A DNA stretch of 64,000 bases from NCBI GenBank assembly GCA_017523995.1, contig JAFWUX010000097.1, forward strand, positions 1-64,000. Direction: 5' to 3'. Within the stretch, counting starts at the first letter, position 1, and each line of letters starts with the position of its first letter. Below, one piece after another: positions 8,838 to 17,458 of this stretch. The position numbers and the translations under genes were made by a program. The DNA comes from Oscillospiraceae bacterium (GTDB lineage: Bacteria > Bacillota_A > Clostridia > Oscillospirales > Ruminococcaceae). The notes beneath the pieces were generated by a model. It made no database searches. It worked only from the letters and a program-made list of their open reading frames with translations, and was not told where the DNA came from.

Positions 8838-8855
8838 CTAAAAAATAAGCCTTTT
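8827..8855 (+). terminator. Hairpin overlapping the stop of the YobI-like gene
   Basis: AAAAGGCTT (8827-8835) pairs perfectly with AAGCCTTTT (8847-8855) around an 11-base loop; the T run is short. Confidence 0.5.
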
Positions 8856-9414
8856 GACTAATTAGAAGGGCAGAGTTACTAGATAGTAGCATTCAACTAA
8901 CCCAAGAGTGCATTTAGTGATAATAATGCATTCAGTTATCGCTTCTCTCTTTGATCAAGTAATTATATGGCAAGACACAATAATTATGACGCGAGAGACT
9001 TTTTAAAGACATTGTTTACATCGTTACATGTTAGCCTGTGTATACCGGCACAGTAACCGCACTTTTGCCGGACAAGAACCGCATCTCACCAAGTGCAATA
9101 ATTTTAGACGAATGAACAATTAAGTGGATCTTTTCGTGGTGAAAAGATCTTTCAAAGTTTGTACAGATAAATCTGGTGTTCCGTAATATTCAAACGCACA
9201 AACACTTGAAGCGAAACTGGGTAACTCTCTGGAGGCAATAGACAAAAACCTTCTATTGCGAGATGATTGCCACATTCATCGATAGGGTAATATTTTGATC
9301 CTTTGTTCTAAATATGAAGGCCTAGTTCTCGTAAGAAAACCTGATCACCATGTTAAGCGGATGAAAAGATATTATACTATTCGTAAATAATCGTAACAAA
9401 AGGAAGTGTAAATC
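8856..9414. other. Non-coding stretch with a decayed reading frame
   Basis: No intact gene is visible. On the plus strand, 9139-9390 is a frame that reads like protein (YSNAQTLEAKLGN, then KYEGLVLVRKPDHHVKRM, ending KRYYTIRK) but is broken by TAA and TAG; I could not name a family. A second short coding-like stretch (TVTALLPDKNRISPSAIILD) lies around 9050-9110. AAAGGAAGTG just before 9415 is the ribosome site of the next gene. I saw no reverse-transcriptase gene or obvious retron RNA. Confidence 0.35.
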
Positions 9415-11331
9415 ATGGGTGCGATTTCAAAAAATGACAGAATGACAATTCATTATGTGTGGTTTGAGGATTATGGTCCCTATTATAAACAAGGCATCAA
9501 CTTATCTTCAAAATACAACTTCACATATTGTCTTGATAATAATAAGGTATATTATATTGAGAATAACGATGCTTATGTAGAAAACTTTTGCGGCGATAAT
9601 ATTGATTGTACGGCTATTGTCGGCATGAATGGAACAGGCAAAACGATGCTGTTAAGATTTCTATTAAGTTTGCGAAATAACGATCTTATACAAACTCCAT
9701 GTGTGATAGTTGTTAAAATCAACTCTGAATTTCTGGCATTGAAATATGCTTGGAAAAAAACTGATAATTCTGAGCGAATGATTGAATGTACCCAAGTATC
9801 AATAGATGGAATTTCAAACAATGTAAAGTTAAATAGTGTACAATTGGGCCAGCGATTCCCGTTAAGTGAAAAAACTCGTTTTATTTATCTAACAGAAATG
9901 TTTAATCAATATCAATATACCCGAAGTGATTATGATGGTGGAAAAGATCTATCGTTTGCTCATATGCTTCATGATCAAACGATGTATGGAGATGAAGAAA
10001 AACAGACGCCCAACCCCATCGTTAGATATGTACATAGGATGGTAGATTGGCAGCTTGATTTTTTTAGTAATGGACGGAAATATGCAGAGCAGTTTAATAT
10101 TCATTATCCGGATCATATCTATATTCGGTTTAACTATGATCCTGATGCTTTCTCTAATTGGTATATTCTGACCCATAGAATTGAAAATGGATCACCTCAA
10201 GAATTCGATAGACTGAAAAGCGAAGCAACTCAAATGCAGAATGCCTTAATATCAATAGATGATTCAAAAGAACAGATTGAATTTGTTAAAGATCAATGTG
10301 CGAATGCTGTTTTTCAGAATATTTATTCTGCACTTTTCTTTGTAATTAGCCCAAATGATGAAGGAAAAAAAGTGTTTGCTACACTAAAGCAAATTGCTGC
10401 GAATCAACGAAATGCATGGGATGCAGTCTATGAATTGCTTGAACAAAATCAAGACTTACAGAACATCAATGCTAAGGCATATATGAACTTTATGGATTGT
10501 TTCAAGCAAACTCTCTATGACAAAAGTGTAATAGTCGAGATTGATAATATGGGAAATAGACATTTAAGCATTTCGACCGATGACATGACAGTCGTAGAAA
10601 ACTATTATAATCTATATCGCAGATGTGTAAGATCGGCAGATTTTCTTTCTTTTTCTTGGGGGCTATCGTCTGGAGAAGCTCTGTTGTTAAATCAGTTTGG
10701 CAAATTATTAAAGCTTCTTCGTAAAGATGAGCGTAACAATTACTATTTGAGCGATGATTTTTGTAAACCAATTTCCAATGCCGTTATAATGCTAGATGAA
10801 GCAGAGGTTGCATTTCATCCTGAGTGGCAGCGAGTATATTTTGATTCCATGCTTAATTTTATCACGAAGAACATTTGTGATGCAGGAACCCATGTTCAAA
10901 TCATTATTGCCACCCATTCCCCAATCATCCTTTCAGATATTCCGAGACAGAATACAGTCTTCATTCAGTTAAATCGCGAAAGAAAGACTATTACAGTTGA
11001 CGGGCTAGAAACATTTGCAGCGAATATCTATAGTTTGTATAAAAATGCATTTTTCCTCAATAACAGCATGATTGGTTCATTTGCAGAAAAGAAACTGAAA
11101 GAACTGGCTCATGATATTCAAAACATGGATAAAACTGGAGATAACAGAATAAAACAACGAATATTTCTGATTGGAGATGAATATATAAAGTCGCAATTTC
11201 TCAGGATGTATCATCAAAAAATGGATGAAGAAACAAATATAGAGTCTCTTCAAAGGCGCATTAAGGAGCTTGAAAATCAGGTGAGCAAGCTGAGACAAAA
11301 TATGCAATCCGGGAAGGAGAATCATGAATGA
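9415..11331 (+). CDS. ptuA: Septu-like (PtuA-type) AAA/ABC ATPase
   Basis: A 638-residue ATPase with Walker A GMNGTGKT (70-77), an ABC-signature-like LSSGEALLLNQ (about 417-427), Walker B VIMLDEAEVAFHPEW (about 459-473, with the catalytic acid pair DE) and a switch-histidine motif IIIATHSP (about 498-505). The C-terminus (about 605-635, IESLQRRIKELENQVSKL) is a coiled coil. This ATPase directly followed by an HNH nuclease with an ATGA overlap is the arrangement of Septu (PtuA/PtuB), an anti-phage system in which the ATPase holds the nuclease until infection. Assignment rests on architecture; other OLD/RecF-like pairs look similar. No reverse transcriptase is nearby, unlike in retron-linked Septu. 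Confidence 0.7.
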   Translation: MGAISKNDRMTIHYVWFEDYGPYYKQGINLSSKYNFTYCLDNNKVYYIENNDAYVENFCGDNIDCTAIVGMNGTGKTMLLRFLLSLRNNDLIQTPCVIVVKINSEFLALKYAWKKTDNSERMIECTQVSIDGISNNVKLNSVQLGQRFPLSEKTRFIYLTEMFNQYQYTRSDYDGGKDLSFAHMLHDQTMYGDEEKQTPNPIVRYVHRMVDWQLDFFSNGRKYAEQFNIHYPDHIYIRFNYDPDAFSNWYILTHRIENGSPQEFDRLKSEATQMQNALISIDDSKEQIEFVKDQCANAVFQNIYSALFFVISPNDEGKKVFATLKQIAANQRNAWDAVYELLEQNQDLQNINAKAYMNFMDCFKQTLYDKSVIVEIDNMGNRHLSISTDDMTVVENYYNLYRRCVRSADFLSFSWGLSSGEALLLNQFGKLLKLLRKDERNNYYLSDDFCKPISNAVIMLDEAEVAFHPEWQRVYFDSMLNFITKNICDAGTHVQIIIATHSPIILSDIPRQNTVFIQLNRERKTITVDGLETFAANIYSLYKNAFFLNNSMIGSFAEKKLKELAHDIQNMDKTGDNRIKQRIFLIGDEYIKSQFLRMYHQKMDEETNIESLQRRIKELENQVSKLRQNMQSGKENHE

Positions 11332-12527
11332 ATCAGCTAACATGGCATTTTGGTTTTGCAAATCCGGATGCTGCAATAAAACTAGACACAACAGGCTGGT
11401 TGATTCAGAATGATCAGTCGAAATTGGCAGATGACTATGCAGAAAATGTTATAAAACATCTTCAAAGATTGCTGGTAAATAAGAAGAAAGGAAAAAAGAA
11501 AAAGCTCAGAAATTTGATCAGGGAACTAGAGTCTGCACTTGGATTAGAAGAGTATGATTTAATTTTCAAAGATGAAATAAAATTCACGGAAGAAGCAACT
11601 TTAAGACTCCGTCAATTGTTTCGTGGACATATCCTTGAATTGAAGGAGGCAGATTGGTTTAAACATTACTTGCTATCTAAAGAATTGCGTATTGAGACAA
11701 AGTGCCTTGCAGGGCTGTTTGATTATGATAATTGGAAAGCAATGCAGGAATGGAGAAGAAAACTCTTAGTAGCAACTGGTGTGACAATTTGTCCATATTG
11801 TGATCGACAATATATTACCTCTTTTGATTCTGATGTGAATATTAAGAAATCTTCAAACCTGAAAACACTTGCAACACTAGATCATTTCTATGTGAAATCC
11901 AGATACCCGTTGTTTGCGCTTTCTTTATTCAATTTCATACCGGCATGTTATGGGTGCAATTCAGTAATACGAGGAAATCAGGATTTGAAGCTATACCCCT
12001 ATCAGTTTGGATTTGATCAAATTACACATTTCGCAGTAAGACCGCAAATACCAAAAGATCAACCTCCAGCTTTTCTAACCGATCTTCTTGTTGATTTTAT
12101 TCTTGAAAAAGATGATGTATCTTTTAAGCTAGAGCAGTCATTATTTGAACATCTGCCTAATTCTGTTCGTAAGGAGGATGTCCAAAACGATATTAACATT
12201 CTTCGGCTGAATGAAGTATATGCAGTTCATCAAGATTATGTACGCGAATTAATGATTATCCGCCGATTCTATGAAAACTCCGAATATCGTTCTGCCATTT
12301 CCGATTTGCTCGGCAAAGCAATTGGAACAGAGGATATAGCATATCCTGTCACAATTGAAAAACTAAGATCATTCCTTATTGGCGGCGATTGGCTTCATAA
12401 TCCTGAAGAAGCAAGTATTCCCTCAAGGCGTCCTTTAGCAAAACTTACAAATGCAATTTTACAAGATGATTATACATTACTATTCCCTGAAAAGATTCAG
12501 AAGAATGAAATTAATAATACACTTTAG
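11328..12527 (+). CDS. ptuB: Septu-like (PtuB-type) HNH endonuclease
   Basis: A 399-residue protein with an HNH-type metal-finger nuclease core: Cys155/Cys158 (ICPYCDRQY), Asp185-His186 (LDHFYVKSRYP) and Cys207/Cys210-Asn211 (ACYGCNSVIRGN). The cysteine pairs bind structural zinc and the D-H...N set forms the beta-beta-alpha catalytic site. The N-terminal 130 residues are helical and basic (KKKGKKKKLRNL at 52-63). The gene starts inside the upstream stop codon (ATGA, 11328-11331) with AAGGAG 8 bases before. Probable role: DNA or tRNA cleavage once released by the ATPase, inferred from Septu. Confidence 0.7.
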   Translation: MNQLTWHFGFANPDAAIKLDTTGWLIQNDQSKLADDYAENVIKHLQRLLVNKKKGKKKKLRNLIRELESALGLEEYDLIFKDEIKFTEEATLRLRQLFRGHILELKEADWFKHYLLSKELRIETKCLAGLFDYDNWKAMQEWRRKLLVATGVTICPYCDRQYITSFDSDVNIKKSSNLKTLATLDHFYVKSRYPLFALSLFNFIPACYGCNSVIRGNQDLKLYPYQFGFDQITHFAVRPQIPKDQPPAFLTDLLVDFILEKDDVSFKLEQSLFEHLPNSVRKEDVQNDINILRLNEVYAVHQDYVRELMIIRRFYENSEYRSAISDLLGKAIGTEDIAYPVTIEKLRSFLIGGDWLHNPEEASIPSRRPLAKLTNAILQDDYTLLFPEKIQKNEINNTL

Positions 12528-12571
12528 TACACGCTGATACTTTATAATGAACGGTAAATAGCTCATGAAGA

Positions 12572-12603
12572 AAAGCCACCATTGAACAATCAATAGCGGC
12601 TTT
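12572..12603 (+). terminator. Hairpin after the Septu-like pair
   Basis: AAAGCC pairs with GGCTTT and, inside, ATTGA pairs with TCAAT, 45 bases after the HNH gene. No long T-tract follows. Confidence 0.45.
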
Positions 12604-12736
12604 AGAGGAGTCTATATGGTAGTAATGTCAGGATCAGCACATGACGCATTCTTAGGCCTGGCCATCTCCCAACTTTGCAAGCGGGATTTTTGACGTATTT
12701 TCGTAATTTTCACAATATATCCTTTTTGTATGCTTT

Positions 12737-12916
12737 AGACATTTGAACGCCTCGGTCATGTTGATGCTCGGCATCCCGGATAAGTATGCGATGGAGCGCG
12801 GCGGTTGGTCGAGCAACGGTGTTCTGAAATCGGTGTATCAGCATACATTCTCCGCAGAACGCAAGCTGATTGATGAGCGAATCGATGGTTTCTTCAATGA
12901 CTTGTTGAGGGGTTGA
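12737..12916 (+). pseudogene. C-terminal stump of a tyrosine recombinase (integrase)
   Basis: The frame reads RHLNASVMLMLGIPDKYAME, then RGGWSSNGVLKSVYQHTF and so on to TGA 12914-12916. It matches the end of phage/ICE integrases: the RH of the HxLRH box, the GGWSS in place of the GH box, and VYQHTF with the nucleophilic tyrosine. Everything before the RH box is missing; upstream codons (QYILFVCF) are not integrase-like. It marks the right edge of the AT-rich island and is the best evidence that the island came by site-specific integration. Confidence 0.75.
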
Positions 12917-12992
12917 GTACCCTCTCTACCCCCAAAAGTTCCCTGTCAGTTCACTTTTTTGAAAAACTGTTCTTGAAAAGCTCGCTAATACG

Positions 12993-13128
12993 ATAGGTTT
13001 TGGAATGTGTCGAGGGGCGCTGCCCCAAACCCCGCTTAAGGGCTACTAGCCCTTAAGAATCCCGTTTTTTATGCATGGATAGAAGAAAGCCGCCAAATGC
13101 GCGTAATTGCGTCTGTTTGGCGGCTTCG
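12993..13128. repeat. Intergenic mosaic repeat, copy 1
   Basis: It contains GGGGCGCTGCCCCAAACCCC, a GGGCTACTAGCCC hairpin followed by AAGAATCCCG, then AAGCCGCCAAA (13087-13097) paired with TTTGGCGGCTT (13116-13126). The same modules recur at 13186, 18955, 22940, 43345, 58853 and 61838. Confidence 0.6.
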
Positions 13129-13185
13129 TTCTATTTGCTTCATTTGATATAAATTGAATCGTGCAAAATGAAAAGAGTAAAACGC

Positions 13186-13321
13186 AAGCCGCTCCCGTTT
13201 ACGAAAATAGGAGCGGCTTTTTCTACATTCACATAAAAACGGGATTCCAAAGGGTCAGTGACCCTTTGGCGGGGTTTGGGGACGGAGTCCCCATTCTAAA
13301 TCCATCGGAGATACCGCTCTC
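13186..13321. repeat. Intergenic mosaic repeat, copy 2, with terminator
   Basis: AAGCCGCTCC (13186-13195) pairs with GGAGCGGCTT (13210-13219) followed by TTTCT, a good bidirectional terminator for the converging pectate lyase gene. Then come GGGATTCCAAAGGG, the CCCTTTGGCGGGGTTTGGGG module and a closing CATCGGAGATACCG, shared with other copies. Confidence 0.65.
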
Positions 13322-15997
13322 TCACCCGAGCTTGTCGATGATCTTTGCGATGAACTGCAGGATCAGCGTGGTATCGGCGCCGGTGTATTCACGGTCGCCG
13401 TTGCAGTCGGCATTGATCTTGCCCTCTGCGCTGATTGCCGCCTTGCTGTCCTCTGCGATGAATCGCGCGAGCAGCACGGCATCCGAAACATCGACATTGC
13501 CGCTGCAGTTGACATCGCCGGGCATCGGGGTGAACGCCGCGGTGACAGTTGTCTCCGGAGCGGTTTCCGGTGCGGCGGTTACGGTGGTTGTGGCGGTTGT
13601 TTCGGTTGTGGTGGTGACCGGCGCGGTTGTTGTTGTGACGGCGGTTGTCACCGCAGGGCCTTCCGGCTGGAGCAGCACCGTATAATTAATGCAGTTGCCG
13701 TTCATATTGTTGCTGCCGAGCAGGACGGTCTCACCGGCGCGGAACAGCTTTTGATAGATCGCGAACACAACCTCATTGCTGCAAACCGCGGTCTGATCGG
13801 TGCGGGTGTAGTCGCTGAGCCACGGCGGCGTTTTGCCTGCATCCTCGACTCTGGTATCGAGCGCGATGCTGACGGTGATATCCTGCGCTGCGGTGAATTC
13901 GGCGTAATCGCTGAACACATTTTTCGCGTTGCAGGGCGTGATGATCTGTTCGGCGCCGTTCAGGGATTCGGGCAGCGCGGCGAAGGTGAAGTCGCGGTCG
14001 CCGTAGACTTGTGAGCCGACCTTTGCGTTATCTGCGAGCACCCAGTCATTCGGATAGGCGGTATCTGCAATCAGCAGATTCCGGAACAGTCTGCCGTTGA
14101 CGGGCAGCGCATCTTTGCCGAAGACGAAGCTGTCCGCGTTGAGCAGATAGCCCGAGCCGCCCGTAAATCTGATATAGAGATTGTGCTGACCGGTGAGCGC
14201 CGGAATCGTCCACGAAACGGTCTGATAGTCATCGTAGCCGCTCGTGCCCGCAAACTGCACGGATGCATCGGGCGAGCCGGAGATGCCGTCGAGATAGAGC
14301 TCGATGCCTGCCGCATTGCCCGAGAGCACAGCGCTCAGAGAGCGGGCGCCCGTGCCGAAATCGACCTTGCGGAACATGATATAGTCGCCGTTTTCGACAA
14401 AGCCGATGTTCGCGCCGCCGGATGCGGATTCGTTCTCCTCGGTCTGGACGCCCTCCTGCGAGAGATAGGATTCCGCTTCAATGGTCTCGAACGCGGAGAC
14501 CGCTTCGACCGTTTCGACATCGGTCGGGGAGGTTTTCACAACGCCTGAGGGGAATGCATTGACTGTCAGATCGTTGAGGTAATACTCGATGTTCATGTAG
14601 CCCTGACCGCAGTAGTCGCCGCGGTAATCCTCGGGATCATTCGGATCGAGCCCGCGCGCGAGCTCCCATGCATCGTCCATGCCGTCGCGGTCCTTGTCGG
14701 TGATCTCCGGCGTGTTGACCGCGGCAGGATACTGATAGGTCACGCCGCACTTGATGTTGTATTTGGTAAGATTCGCCTCGGAGCTGTCGAAGGCTGCGGT
14801 GCCGCTGCACTGACCCGTGCCGTTTTTCGCATCTGCTGCGCACTGCCGGTCGATCGCGGTGCGTTTTTCCGGCGTGATGCCGTTGCCTGCAAAGCTGACA
14901 ACATGGTCAAAGGATGCCGCCGCGCTTTCGCAGGTGGTCGCGGTCGAGAGATTTTCGCCGTCCACAACGGTCTGGAACGCGGTGCCGCTGTAGAGGTTGT
15001 TCTTCGTGATGCCAATGCTCTCCTTGACGGTGACGCCCGCCCAGTTATCGCCGGTGATGCCGTTGACGGAGCCGTCCTTATTGAACATGCGGTTGCCCTG
15101 ACAGAACACCTTGAAGTTCTGCGGGCTGGTCGTGCTGTCTACATACATCCAGTGATAGCCGCCCGTGGTAGAGTTTCCGGCTTTCAGCGTGTTGTTGACA
15201 TAATTGAGGTGCCCGATTGTGCCGTAGGCGGTCTGATAGCCCCAGTCATAGATGACATTGTTCGTGAAATCGGCGGTTTTCTGCTGCGGGACCTTGCCGC
15301 GGAAGTTGCGCGAGACATTGTGGATAATGAGATTGTGGTCGAAGGTGAGCCAGCCGTTTCCGAGCATGATGCCGAAGCCGTGCAGACCCTTTTTGTGTCC
15401 GCCCCACGAATCCGCCGGACCGAGCACGGAATACTGCACTGTGTAATACTCATTGTTCGAGTAGAGACCCCACTGTTCATCGGTTGTCCAGCCCATTGAG
15501 CAGTGGTCGATGATTGAATTGGAGCCCTTTGCGCCGCCCCATGCGTCATTGCCGGAGCTGGTCGCTGCATAGGGACCGGGGCGCGAGCTGATAAACCGGC
15601 AGATGATATTGTCGCCGGACATGCCCATTTTGTAGTTTTTCAGCGTGATGCCCGAACCGCCCGGCGCCGTCTGACCGGCAATGGTGACATTGCTCGAGCA
15701 GAGGATATTGCCCTTGAGCTCGATTGTGCCGCTGACATCAAACACGACGATTCTGCCGGATTTGCTGACCGCATCGCGGAAGGAGCCCTCGCCGCTGTCA
15801 TTGAGATTCGTGACATGGTAGACCTCGCCGCCTCTGCCGCCGGCTGCATATTTGCCTGCACCGACAGCGCCCGGAAACGCAAGCAGCTTTGCCGCAGCGG
15901 CGGATTCCATCTGCAGCGGGAGCATGCCGCCCGCCGCGGAAAGCATCACAGCGCATGCCGCGAGCATTGATGTGAGCTTTTTATATCTCTGTTTCAT
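13322..15997 (-). CDS. Secreted pectate lyase (PL1-like) with CBM6-like module and dockerin
   Basis: An 891-residue cellulosomal enzyme that should cleave de-esterified pectin by beta-elimination. Order: signal peptide (1-36); right-handed beta-helix pectate lyase domain (about 37-440; AFPGAVGAGKYAAGGRGG start, DHCSMGWTTDEQW and VSRNFRGKVP); a calcium-binding thrombospondin-3-like stretch (DKDRDGMDDAWELARGLDPN, 434-453); a CBM6-like module (about 502-627); a module of about 145 residues (634-779) also present in the pectinesterase at 19195; a Thr-rich linker; a type I dockerin (827-891; GDVNCSGNVDVSDAVLLARF, then NADCNGDREYTGADTTL). GGAAAGGATG precedes the start, with a promoter at 16053-16081. 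Confidence 0.88.
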   Translation of the reverse strand: MKQRYKKLTSMLAACAVMLSAAGGMLPLQMESAAAAKLLAFPGAVGAGKYAAGGRGGEVYHVTNLNDSGEGSFRDAVSKSGRIVVFDVSGTIELKGNILCSSNVTIAGQTAPGGSGITLKNYKMGMSGDNIICRFISSRPGPYAATSSGNDAWGGAKGSNSIIDHCSMGWTTDEQWGLYSNNEYYTVQYSVLGPADSWGGHKKGLHGFGIMLGNGWLTFDHNLIIHNVSRNFRGKVPQQKTADFTNNVIYDWGYQTAYGTIGHLNYVNNTLKAGNSTTGGYHWMYVDSTTSPQNFKVFCQGNRMFNKDGSVNGITGDNWAGVTVKESIGITKNNLYSGTAFQTVVDGENLSTATTCESAAASFDHVVSFAGNGITPEKRTAIDRQCAADAKNGTGQCSGTAAFDSSEANLTKYNIKCGVTYQYPAAVNTPEITDKDRDGMDDAWELARGLDPNDPEDYRGDYCGQGYMNIEYYLNDLTVNAFPSGVVKTSPTDVETVEAVSAFETIEAESYLSQEGVQTEENESASGGANIGFVENGDYIMFRKVDFGTGARSLSAVLSGNAAGIELYLDGISGSPDASVQFAGTSGYDDYQTVSWTIPALTGQHNLYIRFTGGSGYLLNADSFVFGKDALPVNGRLFRNLLIADTAYPNDWVLADNAKVGSQVYGDRDFTFAALPESLNGAEQIITPCNAKNVFSDYAEFTAAQDITVSIALDTRVEDAGKTPPWLSDYTRTDQTAVCSNEVVFAIYQKLFRAGETVLLGSNNMNGNCINYTVLLQPEGPAVTTAVTTTTAPVTTTTETTATTTVTAAPETAPETTVTAAFTPMPGDVNCSGNVDVSDAVLLARFIAEDSKAAISAEGKINADCNGDREYTGADTTLILQFIAKIIDKLG

Positions 15998-16052
15998 CGG
16001 ATTTCATCCTTTCCCCGTAAATCAGATCAGTGCGGATATTCCGCTTTTGTTT

Positions 16053-16081
16053 ATCATATCACAATCTGCATGTGCCGTCAA
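16053..16081 (-). promoter_or_regulatory. Promoter of the pectate lyase gene
   Basis: On the minus strand, TTGACG (16076-16081) and TATGAT (16053-16058) are exactly 17 bases apart, about 55 bases upstream of the start codon. Confidence 0.7.
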
Positions 16082-16198
16082 TCACGATTCCGCGAATCTT
16101 TATGTCAGATTGTGTTTTTCTGAAGATTCCGTGAAGATCCCGTGAAATCGCGCCGGATTTCACATAACTGTCACGGCTGCTGCGTATAATAGCATTAA

Positions 16199-16257
16199 CG
16201 CCTGCTCAGACCGTGTGCGAGATTCGCACGCAGATAAAAGATCTGAAGCAGGCGTTG
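16199..16257 (-). ncRNA. Structured element between the lipoprotein and pectate lyase genes
   Basis: CGCCTGCT-CAG (from 16199) pairs with CTGAAGCAGGCG (ending 16257) with one bulge, enclosing a perfect hairpin GTGCGA/TCGCAC. It lies 45 bases beyond the lipoprotein stop and about 200 bases before the pectate lyase start, so it may be a terminator, a leader element or part of a small RNA. No known riboswitch pattern was recognised. Confidence 0.35.
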
Positions 16258-16302
16258 TCAATTTCATAAAGTGCCGATGTTCCGCATTCCATCAGTATTT
16301 TC

Positions 16303-17202
16303 TCAGGTTTTCTCCTCAAACACGGTGCCGCGCAGCAGATCCTTCCGATCCGGCTGCTGCGCCGCCGCTGAAAATTCCAGCGTGCGCGGCGTGCCTTCAT
16401 AATAGGTTGCGTGATAGATAAAGCCGTCCAGAAAGACGATTGCGGCATCGCCCCAGCTGTTCTGAACAGTGGAATCATAGGTCGCCGCATAGATGTTGTA
16501 GAGGCAGCTGCCCGTCCGGACGCCGTCCTCGCCGTTATAGGTGACAGAGCATGACTCCCTGTCAAAAATGACCGTCTCGTGCAGTCTGCCGTTTTTGGAG
16601 GTGCGCAGTTTCCATGTGCCGAACAGTCCGGATTTGAGCGTGCCATCTGCAGGGACATAGTTCTCGAATGTCAGCGGCAGAATTTTGCTGTCATTTTTTG
16701 CGGTTGCCGTCTGCAGGATTTTGCCGCAGTCCTCAAGCATATCCGAGAACTCCATTTTCAGGACGCCGTTTGAGGGATCAATGCGCCGCGGGAAGACCGC
16801 ACAGGCGTATTCATCGCCGGAGACGCCGAGCACCATTGCCGGCAGCGGCGATTTGCATGCGACATCCGCAGCGGAGCGAAACTCGATACTGAACAGCGTG
16901 CTCGAAGCGTTCGCGCGTTCAAAGCAGGCAAGGCAGTAGACCGTTGTGCCGCGGATCAGAAAGCGCGATTCCCAGTCCTTCGGGAAGGTCAGGCTGAATT
17001 CGCCGCTGCGGAAATCCCAGCGGTAGCCGTCTTCGGTCTCGGTGATCTGTGAGCTGTCATCCGCAACCGGTACAACAGAGCCGTCATGGAGCGCAACGGA
17101 ACCGGGTGGGATTTCCGGTGCATCCTCCTGCTTTTTTCCGCAGCCTGTCAGACACAGCGCAGCGAGCAGGAGCGCGCTCAGCACGCACAGAAATCGGTTC
17201 AT
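16303..17202 (-). CDS. Predicted lipoprotein of unknown function
   Basis: A 299-residue protein with a lipoprotein signal (MNRFLCVLSALLLAALCLTG followed by the lipid-bearing Cys21), then KKQEDAPEIPPGSVALHDGS and a beta-rich body with no family I recognise. The end (about 190-275, GLFGTWKLRTSKNGRL...VTYNGEDGVRTGSCLYNIYA) looks like a small lipocalin-type or immunity-like beta sheet. I chose ATG 17202 because of the signal peptide, the purine-rich AAGGGGG upstream and the promoter at 17258-17286; an ATG at 17286 would spoil the signal. Confidence 0.75.
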   Translation of the reverse strand: MNRFLCVLSALLLAALCLTGCGKKQEDAPEIPPGSVALHDGSVVPVADDSSQITETEDGYRWDFRSGEFSLTFPKDWESRFLIRGTTVYCLACFERANASSTLFSIEFRSAADVACKSPLPAMVLGVSGDEYACAVFPRRIDPSNGVLKMEFSDMLEDCGKILQTATAKNDSKILPLTFENYVPADGTLKSGLFGTWKLRTSKNGRLHETVIFDRESCSVTYNGEDGVRTGSCLYNIYAATYDSTVQNSWGDAAIVFLDGFIYHATYYEGTPRTLEFSAAAQQPDRKDLLRGTVFEEKT

Positions 17203-17257
17203 ATCGAAGCACCCCCTTGAGAAATCAGCAGCGCGGTATTGTGATATATATGGTATC

Positions 17258-17286
17258 AGTATAGCATGAAAACCGAAATCTGTCAA
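17258..17286 (-). promoter_or_regulatory. Promoter of the lipoprotein gene
   Basis: On the minus strand TTGACA (17281-17286) and TATACT (17258-17263) are separated by 17 bases. Confidence 0.75.
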
Positions 17287-17356
17287 GCTTGCGCCGGATT
17301 TCTGTCAGATGTGTACGGTCAGTCGGCAGAGCCGACAGCCGTTATTCTATAGTTGC

Positions 17357-17458
17357 CGGAGAACCATGTTCCAATGTAACGCAATGGACTGACCGCGCAG
17401 TGCGCGGTTCCGATTGTCTACAGCTGTCGGAGAACCATGTTCCAATGTAACGCAATGG
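17357..17458. repeat. Two copies of a 31-bp direct repeat
   Basis: A 31-bp sequence beginning CGGAGAACCATGTTCC and ending GTAACGCAATGG occurs at 17357-17387 and 17428-17458, 71 bases apart, with a CCGCGCAGTGCGCGG hairpin between. No protein reading fits. Confidence 0.6.

Larger units (their letters stand above)
12528..13321. other. Gene-free gap: integrase stump and two mosaic repeats
   Basis: Besides the integrase stump and the hairpin at 12572-12603, the gap contains two copies of the intergenic mosaic repeat (12993-13128 and 13186-13321), each with a GCCGC...GCGGC hairpin. DNA composition switches here from the AT-rich island to GC-rich chromosome. Confidence 0.6.

Noticed and set aside
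8856..9414. Retron RNA ahead of the Septu-like pair
   Set aside because: No reverse transcriptase gene and no long inverted repeat of the msr/msd type were seen.
17357..17458. CRISPR array
   Set aside because: Only two repeat units, an irregular spacer that contains a hairpin, and no cas genes in the window.
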